Assembly: GCA_003219345.1 (NCBI GenBank)
Contig: QHOP01000087.1
Span: 1-12,835 of the forward strand
DNA: 12,835 nt
Direction of reading: 5' to 3'
Source: Verrucomicrobiota bacterium
GTDB lineage: Bacteria > Verrucomicrobiota > Verrucomicrobiia > Limisphaerales > AV2
Shown: positions 7,732 to 12,835 of the stretch, one piece after another
Layout of the letters: every line of letters starts with the position of its first letter
How positions within the stretch are numbered: position 1 is the first letter of the stretch
The notes under the pieces: model-generated
What the model saw: the letters and a program-made list of their open reading frames with translations, nothing else
Told to the model about the DNA's origin: nothing
The model's database searches: none
Made by a program: the position numbers and the translations under genes

Positions 7732-7819
7732 GAACATCCAACATTGAACGTCGAACTTCCAACGGGCAAAGGGACCGCTAGTCGGTTGTTCGATGTTCGA
7801 TGTTCAGTGTTGGATGTTC
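7732..7819. repeat. Long imperfect inverted repeat of GAACATCGAACATC-type units upstream of selC
   Basis: Arms 7732-7763 and 7788-7819 are each 32 bases. The second arm's reverse complement matches the first at 28 of 32 positions, around a 24-base loop. The units (GAACATC, TGTTCGA) differ from those of the repeat on the other side of selC. It fills the gap between selW and selC. I see no gene in it. It could form a large hairpin in a selW-selC transcript. Confidence 0.8.
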
Positions 7820-7872
7820 CCGCTGGAATACGCGCCAGAAAGTCGAAGCCACCGACCGGAATGAGGTTGCGA

Positions 7873-8109
7873 TCAGAGTTTCCCTTTGACCGCCTTGAGA
7901 ATCGCGTCGAAGTCGGGGAATTCGCCCGTCTCCAATTTGGAATAAATTTTCTGCCCATGGACGCTGATTTCGAAGGCGCCACCACCTGAGGGGACGAGCT
8001 TCAACGAACCGATTCGCTGCTTAAGCGTTAAGAGTTTTTCCGCCAAACTGACGGCTTTCGGTTCGTAGTTTCAGGCCGCGCAATACTCGATGGTGATTTC
8101 CGGGTTCAT
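7873..8109 (-). CDS. SelW-like (Rdx family) selenoprotein with CxxU motif, UGA at codon 13
   Basis: A 78-residue gene that a simple ORF scan does not see because TGA at 8071-8073 interrupts it. It runs from ATG at 8109 to TGA at 7873. Translation begins MNPEITIEYCAA-U-NYEPKAVSLAEK and continues with VPSGGGAFEISVHGQKIYSK, then LETGEFPDFDAILKAVK. This is the Rdx thioredoxin-like fold (SelW/SelT/SelH). A beta strand leads into Y-C-x-x-U (Cys10, Sec13), then a helix. The G-G-x-FE(I/V)xV-G-x-x-(I/V)(Y/F)SK segment and a GxFPxF helix close the fold. The length fits bacterial SelW-like proteins (about 75-100). The family is thought to do small-molecule or thiol redox chemistry in the cytosol. No good Shine-Dalgarno sequence is seen. 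A SECIS candidate lies at 8033-8049. It is the promoter-proximal gene of the sel strand, and its downstream neighbour is selC. Confidence 0.93.
8033..8049 (-). promoter_or_regulatory. Candidate bacterial SECIS element of the selW-like gene
   Basis: In the mRNA a 5-bp stem AGUUU/AAACU encloses the loop GGCGGAA, which starts with G and begins 26 nucleotides after the UGA, inside the expected distance. It is weaker than the hairpins of the other two genes. A second stem, CUUAA-CGC-UUAAG (8020-8032), lies slightly too far away. GCC/GGC pairing at 8042-8055 is a third, shorter option. Confidence 0.45.
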
Positions 8110-8126
8110 ATTTGTGTTACGGGCGC

Positions 8127-8155
8127 ACACTAGGCGAGACTCCCCAGCGCGTCAA
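8127..8155 (-). promoter_or_regulatory. Possible sigma70-type promoter for selW (and selC-selB)
   Basis: TTGACG (8155-8150) and TAGTGT (8132-8127) are separated by 17 bases on the minus strand. The start site would fall near 8120, only about ten bases before the selW ATG. That fits the missing Shine-Dalgarno sequence (a very short leader). The -10 box is weak (three of six matches), so this is a candidate only. Confidence 0.3.
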
Positions 8156-8174
8156 GGTGCGGGACAGCCACGCG

Positions 8175-8281
8175 CGATTTTGGGCCGTGTCCTAATTTGC
8201 TTCAGGTGGGTGCGCCGCTGCCGCGACGCACGGCGGTGCCGCAGCGCCGCCGCCACCAAACTAGGACACTACCCGATTTTG
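8175..8281. mobile_element. MITE-like 91-bp palindromic element with 8-bp target site duplication
   Basis: The element itself spans 8183-8273. Its ends are inverted repeats of 17 bases (GGCCGTGTCCTAATTTG at 8183-8199 and the reverse complement of GGTAGTGTCCTAGTTTG at 8257-8273) that match at 14 positions. The GC-rich interior is itself an imperfect palindrome. It is flanked by the perfect direct repeat CGATTTTG (8175-8182 and 8274-8281), as expected of a target duplication. It has no coding capacity, so it would be moved by a transposase from elsewhere. The parent insertion-sequence family is not identified here. It lies between the divergent selW and thioredoxin-like genes, 20 bases beyond the proposed selW -35 box and 38 bases before the thioredoxin-like ATG. 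Confidence 0.85.
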
Positions 8282-8319
8282 TGGTTGCCAGCCCGCCAGG
8301 GAGGACTAGTGTTCGGCTT

Positions 8320-9474
8320 ATGAAAGCCTCCTGCACCGAACGCCGCGCTTTCGTTTTCACGAAGGAGATTCGGTTCGGCGTCGTTACGCTGCTTTTATCG
8401 CTTCTGCCGTCCATTTCAGTCACTTTAACCGAAGCAGCGGAAAAGGCGACGGACGCGGCTTCCGCTTCACCGGCGGATCAGTATCAGGCGGTGGTAAAGG
8501 AATATGAAGCGGCGCAGCAGGAATTCTCTAAAGTGTATAACGCGGCCAAGACAGACGAGGAACGACAGAAACTCTCGGACAAATATCCTCAGCCGAAAGC
8601 CTGGTCGCGCCGCCTTTTGGAGCTGGCGCGGAAGAACTCAAAAGACCCGGCTGCCGCCGACGCCTTGGTCTGGGTCGTCACTAACGAGCGCTACGGAGAG
8701 GACCTTGACGAAGCGCTGGGGCTCCTGCTGAGCGACCACATTGGGAGCGAAAAGCTCGGCCAGGCCGCCCAGATGCTGGTGTACTCCAACGCGAAAGAGC
8801 CTGAAAGGGCGCTCGAAACCATTTTGCAGAAGAACCCGCACCACGAAGTCAAAGGCAAGGCAACGTTCAGTCTGGGGCTTGTCAACCGGAGTCACGACAA
8901 AAATGCAGAGGCCGAGAAACTGTTTGAGCAGGTGATTGAAAAGTTTGGAGACATTCAGAACTATCGAGGCACGCTGGCTGACGCCGCGCGCGGACAGCTC
9001 TTCGAGATGCGGAACCTTGCCATCGGAAAGGTCGCCCCGGAAATCGAAGGCGAGGATGTGGACGGCAAGAGTTTCAAGTTGAGCGATTATCGGGGCAAAG
9101 TCGTGGTCATCGATTTTTGGGGCGACTGGTGAGGACCCTGCCGGGCCATGTACCCGCACGAGCGGTCGCTCGTGAAAAGATTGAAGGGCAGACCGTTCGC
9201 GTTGCTCGGCGTCAACAGTGATCCCAAGGACCACCTCAAACAGGTGATGAAGAAGGAGAACATGACCTGGCGTTCCTGGTGGGACGGTGGGACGACTGAC
9301 GGCCCGATCGCCACCCGGTGGAATGTCAGCGGCTGGCCGACCACCTACGTGCTCGATCATAAAGGGACGATTCGCTATAAGCACGTTCGCGAAAAGGCCA
9401 TGGACGACGCTGTGGACGCGCTGCTGGACCAGCTCGAGCGCGAGCAGTCCGGCGGGAAACAACCAAAGAACTGA
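8320..9474 (+). CDS. Exported thioredoxin-fold (TlpA/ResA-like) selenoprotein with UGPC active site, UGA at codon 271
   Basis: A 384-residue protein read through TGA at 9130-9132. A plain scan splits it into two ORFs, one ending in VVVIDFWGDW and one starting at the ATG at 9148. The joined reading VVVIDFWGDW-U-GPCRAMYPHE is the thioredoxin/TlpA active site with Sec replacing the first, nucleophilic Cys of W-C-G-P-C (Sec271, Cys274). The domain (about 236-384) also has the APxIEGxDxDGKxFKLSDYRGK entry, LLGVNSD, and the cis-Pro loop in SGWPTTYVLD. Residues 1-38 look like a signal peptide (hydrophobic 18-34). Residues 55-225 are helical and TPR-like. The start at 8320 is chosen for the signal peptide; GGGAGGA at 8299-8305 is a distant Shine-Dalgarno candidate (14 bases). 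A strong SECIS hairpin lies at 9157-9174. The likely role is thiol-disulfide exchange or peroxide reduction outside the cytoplasm; the substrate is unknown. It is divergent from the sel operon. Confidence 0.92.
9157..9174 (+). promoter_or_regulatory. Candidate bacterial SECIS element of the UGPC thioredoxin-like gene
   Basis: A perfect 7-bp stem, CACGAGC/GCUCGUG, closes the loop GGUC (9164-9167). The loop begins 31 nucleotides after the UGA. The GGUC sequence also occurs in the loop of the E. coli fdhF SECIS as I recall it. Spacing, stem length and the loop G all fit the bacterial model, making this the best SECIS of the three. Confidence 0.85.
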
Positions 9475-9605
9475 TCCTCAAGAATCCTATTCCGGCGACT
9501 CGCCCGATTTTGGCCGGCAGAAGGAACAGATCGAAAGCGAGAAGAAGTCGGGCATCGTGGCGCCGGTTCTGATTCCGTCACGAAGTTACAATTCGCCCTC
9601 CAAAT

Positions 9606-9611
9606 TATACT
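9606..9611 (+). promoter_or_regulatory. Possible -10 box for lemA
   Basis: TATACT (five of six to TATAAT) lies 36 bases before the lemA ATG, in the 173-base gap between the thioredoxin-like gene and lemA. No good -35 box is seen; GTTACA at 9585-9590 is 15 bases away. I see nothing else convincing in this gap. Confidence 0.25.
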
Positions 9612-9647
9612 CCCAATTCCGTCGGACTCTGGCAGCTTGGCACCACT

Positions 9648-10289
9648 ATGAAAAAATCCTGGCTGGCTCTCGGATGTCTCGGCTTCATTGTCGTCGGCGT
9701 GTTGGTGATCGTGTTGAGCGCCGGCGCGATCTACAACAGTCTGGTTGGCCGTTCGCAGGAAGTGGACAAGCAGTGGGCGCAAGTCCAGAACGTTTATCAG
9801 CGCCGGGCGGATTTGATTCCCAATCTGGTGGCCACCGTCTCCGGCGCCGCTAACTTCGAAAAATCCACGCTCACGGAGATCACCGAAGCGCGCGCGTCGG
9901 TGGGTCAGGTCAAACTCGATCCGAGCAAGGCGCCCGACGACCCGGCCAAACTGGCGGAGTTTCAAAAGGCGCAGGATCATCTGTCCTCGGCCCTTTCGCG
10001 CCTACTGGTGGTCGTCGAACGTTATCCCGATTTGAAAGCGACGAGCAATTTCCGTGATTTGCAGGCGCAACTCGAAGGAACGGAAAACCGCATCACGGTC
10101 GAGCGCCAGAAGTTCAATGAAGCCGTGCAGCGCTACAACACTTCCGTAAAATCATTTCCCACTTTGTTTCTGGCCAGAATGTTCGGCTTTCAACCCAAGC
10201 CGTATTTTGTGGCAAAGGAAGGCTCCGAGACGCCGCCCCAAGTGGAATTCGATTTTGGCAAGCAGAAGACCGCGCCCGCAAAGCCGTAG
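9648..10289 (+). CDS. lemA: LemA family membrane protein
   Basis: A 213-residue protein with one N-terminal transmembrane segment (about residues 7-29). The conserved LemA block follows: IYNSLVGRSQEVDKQWAQVQ, then NVYQRRADLIPNLV (about 30-64). Long amphipathic helices with a VVERYPDLKA motif (about 124) and ENRITVERQKFNEAV (about 150) come next, then NTSVKSFP near residue 165. The length is close to the usual 185-200. LemA proteins are anchored helical-bundle proteins of uncertain function, often encoded next to TPM-domain proteins, as here. The gene leads a three-gene plus-strand cluster with two TPM genes, and shared transcription is likely. The ATG at 9648 has no strong Shine-Dalgarno sequence. 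Confidence 0.93.
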   Translation: MKKSWLALGCLGFIVVGVLVIVLSAGAIYNSLVGRSQEVDKQWAQVQNVYQRRADLIPNLVATVSGAANFEKSTLTEITEARASVGQVKLDPSKAPDDPAKLAEFQKAQDHLSSALSRLLVVVERYPDLKATSNFRDLQAQLEGTENRITVERQKFNEAVQRYNTSVKSFPTLFLARMFGFQPKPYFVAKEGSETPPQVEFDFGKQKTAPAKP

Positions 10290-10357
10290 AGTCCCGTGCC
10301 ACGGACTTCAAATAATCGCTGCACCCCGAAGATCAATGGCATTTTGCTTCTTACGAG

Positions 10358-10421
10358 CCCCCTCGCCCCATCCCTCTCCCCCTCGGAGGGGGAGAGGGTG
10401 CCCGAAGGGCGGGTGAGGGGG
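10358..10421. repeat. Palindromic intergenic repeat (CCCTC/GAGGG type) between lemA and the TPM gene
   Basis: The core is a perfect palindrome at 10372-10398: 13-base arms CCCTCTCCCCCTC and GAGGGGGAGAGGG around a single G. Outer arms CCCCCTCGCCC and GGGTGAGGGGG extend it, with CCCGAAGGGC as a small inner hairpin. Similar 'CCCTCTCCCC' palindromes are widespread intergenic repeats in many bacteria. If read as protein it gives a spurious N-terminal extension (SPLAPSLSPSEGER) to the next gene. Its right end supplies the purine-rich stretch before that gene's ATG. Confidence 0.85.
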
Positions 10422-10427
10422 AAGTTC

Positions 10428-11222
10428 ATGGGTTCAATGCGCGAAAATCTATACCGGGGAATTCTCTCCCTGATCTTTCTTGCGCTCCTGACCTTGGATT
10501 GTCTGGCGCGCGAGGTCATGCCGCCGAAGCCCGCGAATTATTTCAATGATTACGCCGGCGTTATGTCCACCGCCACGGCGCAGAGGCTGAACCGGACGCT
10601 TGAAGACTTCGAGAAATCCAACTCCAGCCAGATCGTCGTCGCTGTTTTCCCGCGGATGCAGACCGATTCGGCGTTGGAAGATTACACCCGGCGAATCGCG
10701 GAGGCATGGAAAGTGGGTCAACAGGTAAAAAACAACGGCGCGGTGCTGTTCGTGTTTGTCCAGGAACGGCGGATGCGGATCGAGGTCGGTTACGGGCTGG
10801 AAGGCGCGCTGCCGGACGCGCTGGGGAAACGGATCGTGGATGATGAGATCGCGCCTTACTTCAAACGGGGCGACTACGACGGAGGACTAACTGCGGGCGT
10901 GACCGCCCTATTGCAGGCTGCGCGAGGAGAGTACAAAGGCACTGGCCGAACGGTTAACCAGAGGGGCAATCCCGGCGGTTTCATTTTCATCCTTTTTTGG
11001 GGAGTCGTGCTGATTCTGATCCTGGGCAACATTCGTCGGATGGCTCGGGGCACCGTGTATCATCGGAGCGGCCGGGTAAATTACGGCGGCTGGTGGTGGG
11101 GGGGCGGTGGCTGGGGTGGAGGAGGTGGTGGTGGCTGGGGCGGCGGAGGCGGGTCCTCCGGCGGGGGCTTTTCCGGCGGTGGCGGAAGTTTTGGCGGGGG
11201 TGGCGCCAGTGGAAGGTGGTAA
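10428..11222 (+). CDS. Exported TPM-domain protein (YgcG type) with Gly-rich C-terminal tail
   Basis: A 264-residue protein with a signal peptide (residues 1-27, ending CLA), a TPM domain (about 30-170) and a transmembrane segment (about 184-201). It ends in a glycine-rich tail (about 220-264) with the GGGASGRW finish typical of this family. TPM hallmarks seen are the early YFNDYAGVMS, QIVVAVFP, NNGAVLFVFVQERRMRIEVGYGLEGALPD and the DGGLTAGV region. The frame is open back to 10296, but that extension only translates the palindromic repeat, so the start is placed at 10428. There GAGGGGGAAG (10415-10424) can serve as the ribosome site. An ATG at 10437 is the alternative. TPM domains have been linked to membrane protein quality control and acid phosphatase activity. 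The role in this organism is unknown. It pairs with lemA upstream. Confidence 0.92.
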   Translation: MGSMRENLYRGILSLIFLALLTLDCLAREVMPPKPANYFNDYAGVMSTATAQRLNRTLEDFEKSNSSQIVVAVFPRMQTDSALEDYTRRIAEAWKVGQQVKNNGAVLFVFVQERRMRIEVGYGLEGALPDALGKRIVDDEIAPYFKRGDYDGGLTAGVTALLQAARGEYKGTGRTVNQRGNPGGFIFILFWGVVLILILGNIRRMARGTVYHRSGRVNYGGWWWGGGGWGGGGGGGWGGGGGSSGGGFSGGGGSFGGGGASGRW

Positions 11223-11228
11223 TGGGAC

Positions 11229-11663
11229 ATGAACCACAAAGAGTTTATCAGTAAACTGGACGAAGCCAGAATCGTGAAGGCGATTGCCGAGGCGGAACGC
11301 AAAAGCTCCGGGGAAATTCGCGTTTACATCTCGCACCGCAGACGGACCGATCCGTTGAAATTCGCACGGAAACGATTCGTTGAGCTGCGGATGACCCAAA
11401 CGCGTCATCGCAACGCGGTGCTGATTTATCTGGTTCCGCTGACGCGGCAATTCGCAGTCGTCGGCGACGCGGGTGTTCACGAGAAATGCGGCGACACGTT
11501 CTGGCAACAGGTGAGCGCCGGAATGGTCGGGTTATTGAAACAAGGCAGGTTTACCGAAGCGATTCTTGCTGCGATTCAAATGATCGGTGATATCCTGGCC
11601 CGACATTTTCCGCGTGATCCGGATGATCGAAACGAACTGCCTGACCGGATTGTTCGTGATTAA
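11229..11663 (+). CDS. Second, cytoplasmic TPM-domain protein
   Basis: A 144-residue protein starting six bases after the preceding stop, so almost certainly in the same transcript. It has no signal peptide or membrane segment. The stretches IVKAIAEAERKSSGEIRVYI, RNAVLIYLVPLTRQFAVVGD and GRFTEAILAAIQMIGDIL match the short TPM-domain proteins that often follow the YgcG-type gene. The helical pattern of the fold is kept, but the Asp-rich metal site of the longer relatives is poorly conserved here. The exact role is unknown. It probably works with the upstream TPM and LemA proteins. Confidence 0.85.
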   Translation: MNHKEFISKLDEARIVKAIAEAERKSSGEIRVYISHRRRTDPLKFARKRFVELRMTQTRHRNAVLIYLVPLTRQFAVVGDAGVHEKCGDTFWQQVSAGMVGLLKQGRFTEAILAAIQMIGDILARHFPRDPDDRNELPDRIVRD

Positions 11664-11758
11664 CTTCGGATGGCAGGCAGAATGGTTCATATCGCAACTT
11701 GAGCGCCGACTGGATGTATGATAGTCTCGGTCCTGCCATTGAAAATGTTATGAGCGTT

Positions 11759-12088
11759 ATGAGCGAACTGGCGGAACAGGAATGTGTCCCGTGCAAAGGT
11801 GGAATCCCGCCCCTGAAGGGACAGGCGTTGGCTGAGTTGCAGAGGAAGCTGGGCAACCATTGGGAGGTCATCAACGGCCATCACCTTGAGAAAGACTTTA
11901 CCTTCAAAAACTTTCGCGAAGCGCTCGCCTTCACCAACAAGGTCGGCGAACTAGCGGAACAACAAGGTCATCATCCGGACATTTATCTTGCCTGGGGCCG
12001 CGTGAAAATCACGCTCTGGACGCACAAGATCGACGGATTGGCCGAAAGCGATTTCGTCATGGCTGCGAAGATTGACCGACTGAATTGA
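11759..12088 (+). CDS. Pterin-4a-carbinolamine dehydratase
   Basis: A 109-residue enzyme of the PCD/DCoH family. It dehydrates 4a-hydroxytetrahydropterin after aromatic amino acid hydroxylation and allows tetrahydropterin recycling. Visible are the DFTFKNFREALAFTNKV helix region (about 46-62) and the catalytic GHHPDIYLAWGRVKITLWTH segment (His71, His72 and His89). The C terminus GLAESDFVMAAKIDRL also fits. The N terminus carries ECVPCKGG with a CxxC, common in bacterial members. ATG at 11759 is chosen because the family start matches MSELAEQECVPC. ATG at 11750 and an earlier TTG at 11699 are possible but less likely. No hydroxylase gene is visible next to it. A TATGAT at 11717-11722 could be a -10 box, but I see no matching -35. 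Confidence 0.93.
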   Translation: MSELAEQECVPCKGGIPPLKGQALAELQRKLGNHWEVINGHHLEKDFTFKNFREALAFTNKVGELAEQQGHHPDIYLAWGRVKITLWTHKIDGLAESDFVMAAKIDRLN

Positions 12089-12120
12089 TTTGATCATTCG
12101 CGGCCATATCCACAGAGTGG

Positions 12121-12156
12121 TACAAAACTTTGCTTCACCTGAGGCAAAGTTTTGTA
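12121..12156. terminator. Strong hairpin, probable terminator after the dehydratase gene
   Basis: Perfect 13-base arms TACAAAACTTTGC (12121-12133) and GCAAAGTTTTGTA (12144-12156) enclose a ten-base loop. It lies 33 bases after the dehydratase stop and 66 bases before the ABC-F start. A run of Ts sits inside the right arm rather than after it, so efficiency is uncertain. Confidence 0.65.
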
Positions 12157-12222
12157 GCCGGACCGGTCACGAACTGCGCGCTTGCGCCACACACTTCTTC
12201 CAAGCACCATCCCGCGTTTCAG

Positions 12223-12835
12223 ATGCTGACCATCAGTGGATTAACCAAAGCATTTGGCGGACGGACGTTGTTCGCCGACGTGTCGTTGCAAGTAAACCGC
12301 CAGGACCGCATCGGGCTGGTCGGGCCAAACGGCGCGGGGAAAACCACGCTCTTCTCCCTCATTCTGCGAAACGAATCGCCGGACGACGGCGAAATCACGT
12401 TCGAGCGCAACGTCGCGGTCGGTTACCTGCCGCAGGAAACCGCGGCGGTGGGAGACGAAACCGTGCTCGAACTGGCCAGCGCGATTTCACCCGAGTTCGT
12501 CAGGCTGCGCCGGCAAGTGCTCGCCTGGGACGCGGGGCATCCGGGCGAAGCCGATTTCCACGACAACGCTCACGACCGCTTCAACGAACTCGGTGGTTAT
12601 CAACTCGACGCCAGGGCGAAGAAAATCCTCGCCGGCCTGAGTTTTCGCGAGTCCGATTTCAACCGACCTGCCCGCGAGATGAGCGGCGGCTGGGTGATGC
12701 GCGCGCATCTGGCGCGCTTGCTCGTGCAGGAGCCCGACCTGCTGATGCTCGACGAGCCGACGAACCACCTCGATCTCGAAGCGCTGCTTTGGTTTCAGGA
12801 ATATTTGAGGAATTATCCCGGTGCGATCCTGATGA
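12223..12835 (+). CDS. ABC-F family ATPase, C-terminal part outside the window
   Basis: The first 204 residues of a duplicated-ATPase protein of the ABC-F (Uup/EttA-like) class. Members act on the ribosome as translation factors or protect it from antibiotics, and they lack membrane segments. Seen are MLTISGLTKAFGGRTLF, Walker A GPNGAGKTT (residues 34-42) and the Q-loop GYLPQE. The ABC signature MSGGW and Walker B LLMLDEPTNHLDLEAL, with the ABC-F-typical NHLD, follow. The sequence runs off the right edge before the linker and second ATPase, so the subfamily cannot be set. The ATG at 12223 is fixed by family homology; no strong Shine-Dalgarno sequence is present. Confidence 0.94.
   Translation, partial: MLTISGLTKAFGGRTLFADVSLQVNRQDRIGLVGPNGAGKTTLFSLILRNESPDDGEITFERNVAVGYLPQETAAVGDETVLELASAISPEFVRLRRQVLAWDAGHPGEADFHDNAHDRFNELGGYQLDARAKKILAGLSFRESDFNRPAREMSGGWVMRAHLARLLVQEPDLLMLDEPTNHLDLEALLWFQEYLRNYPGAILM

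Noticed and set aside
7467..7989. Several overlapping ORFs around selC on both strands
   Set aside because: Their proteins are translations of the tRNA gene and the two inverted repeats (for example IPHSAFRI- and FDVRCS-type strings), with no domain support.
8197..8319. N-terminal extension of the thioredoxin-like protein from the start at 8197
   Set aside because: It is the translation of the MITE-like element and would bury the signal peptide.
8320..9474. Thioredoxin-like gene as a pseudogene or two separate genes
   Set aside because: Both halves are in one frame, the TGA sits exactly on a catalytic Cys position, a SECIS-like hairpin follows, and the full Sec machinery is adjacent. The second half alone would lack the first strand and active-site residue of the domain.
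10296..10427. N-terminal extension of the first TPM protein from the ATG at 10296
   Set aside because: This stretch translates a palindromic intergenic repeat, and it would place the signal peptide internally.

Overview
The window carries what looks like a complete, self-contained selenocysteine (Sec) locus, followed by an ordinary membrane/quality-control cluster. On the minus strand, in transcription order, are a previously uncalled SelW-like selenoprotein (8109 to 7873), the Sec tRNA gene selC (7708 to 7612), selD (7489 to 6431), a membrane-anchored HEAT-repeat gene, selA, an exported transglutaminase-like gene and selB (ending at 918). Facing away from selW on the plus strand is an exported thioredoxin-fold protein (8320 to 9474) whose active site reads W-UGA-G-P-C. 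All four dedicated Sec components (selA, selB, selC, selD) are therefore present, together with three genes that contain an in-frame UGA at the exact position of a redox cysteine: selD (codon 18), selW (codon 13) and the thioredoxin-like gene (codon 271). Each UGA is followed by a stem-loop with G at the start of its loop, at the spacing expected for a bacterial SECIS. Conventional gene calling misses selW, truncates selD at its N terminus and splits the thioredoxin gene in two.

Layout: 1-911 (+) the C-terminal part of a DUF3179 protein; 918-7489 (-) the sel operon, with two ATGA stop/start overlaps (HEAT/selA and selA/transglutaminase); 7490-7872 selC, flanked by two different inverted repeats; 7873-8109 (-) selW; 8110-8319 a divergent intergenic region holding a 91-bp MITE-like palindrome with an 8-bp target duplication; 8320-9474 (+) the UGPC thioredoxin-like selenoprotein; 9648-11663 (+) LemA and two TPM-domain proteins, with a palindromic repeat between lemA and the first TPM gene; 11759-12088 (+) pterin-4a-carbinolamine dehydratase; a hairpin at 12121-12156; 12223 to the right edge (+) the start of an ABC-F ATPase.

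Organism: a GC-rich bacterium. The heptamer and 'HSAFRIPHSAFRI'-type short repeats, the HEAT protein with an N-terminal anchor followed by a YQGRALSFWL segment, and the LemA/TPM pair all resemble Verrucomicrobiota (Pedosphaera/Limisphaerales-like). This is an impression from remembered genomes, not a search result.

How the genes fit together: SelD (itself a selenoprotein) makes selenophosphate, SelA converts Ser-tRNA(Sec) to Sec-tRNA(Sec), and SelB delivers it to UGA codons marked by SECIS hairpins. The visible clients are SelD itself, a cytosolic SelW-like CxxU protein and an exported UxxC thioredoxin-fold protein. The HEAT and transglutaminase genes are translationally coupled inside the operon but have no known Sec role. 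They are the most open biological question here.
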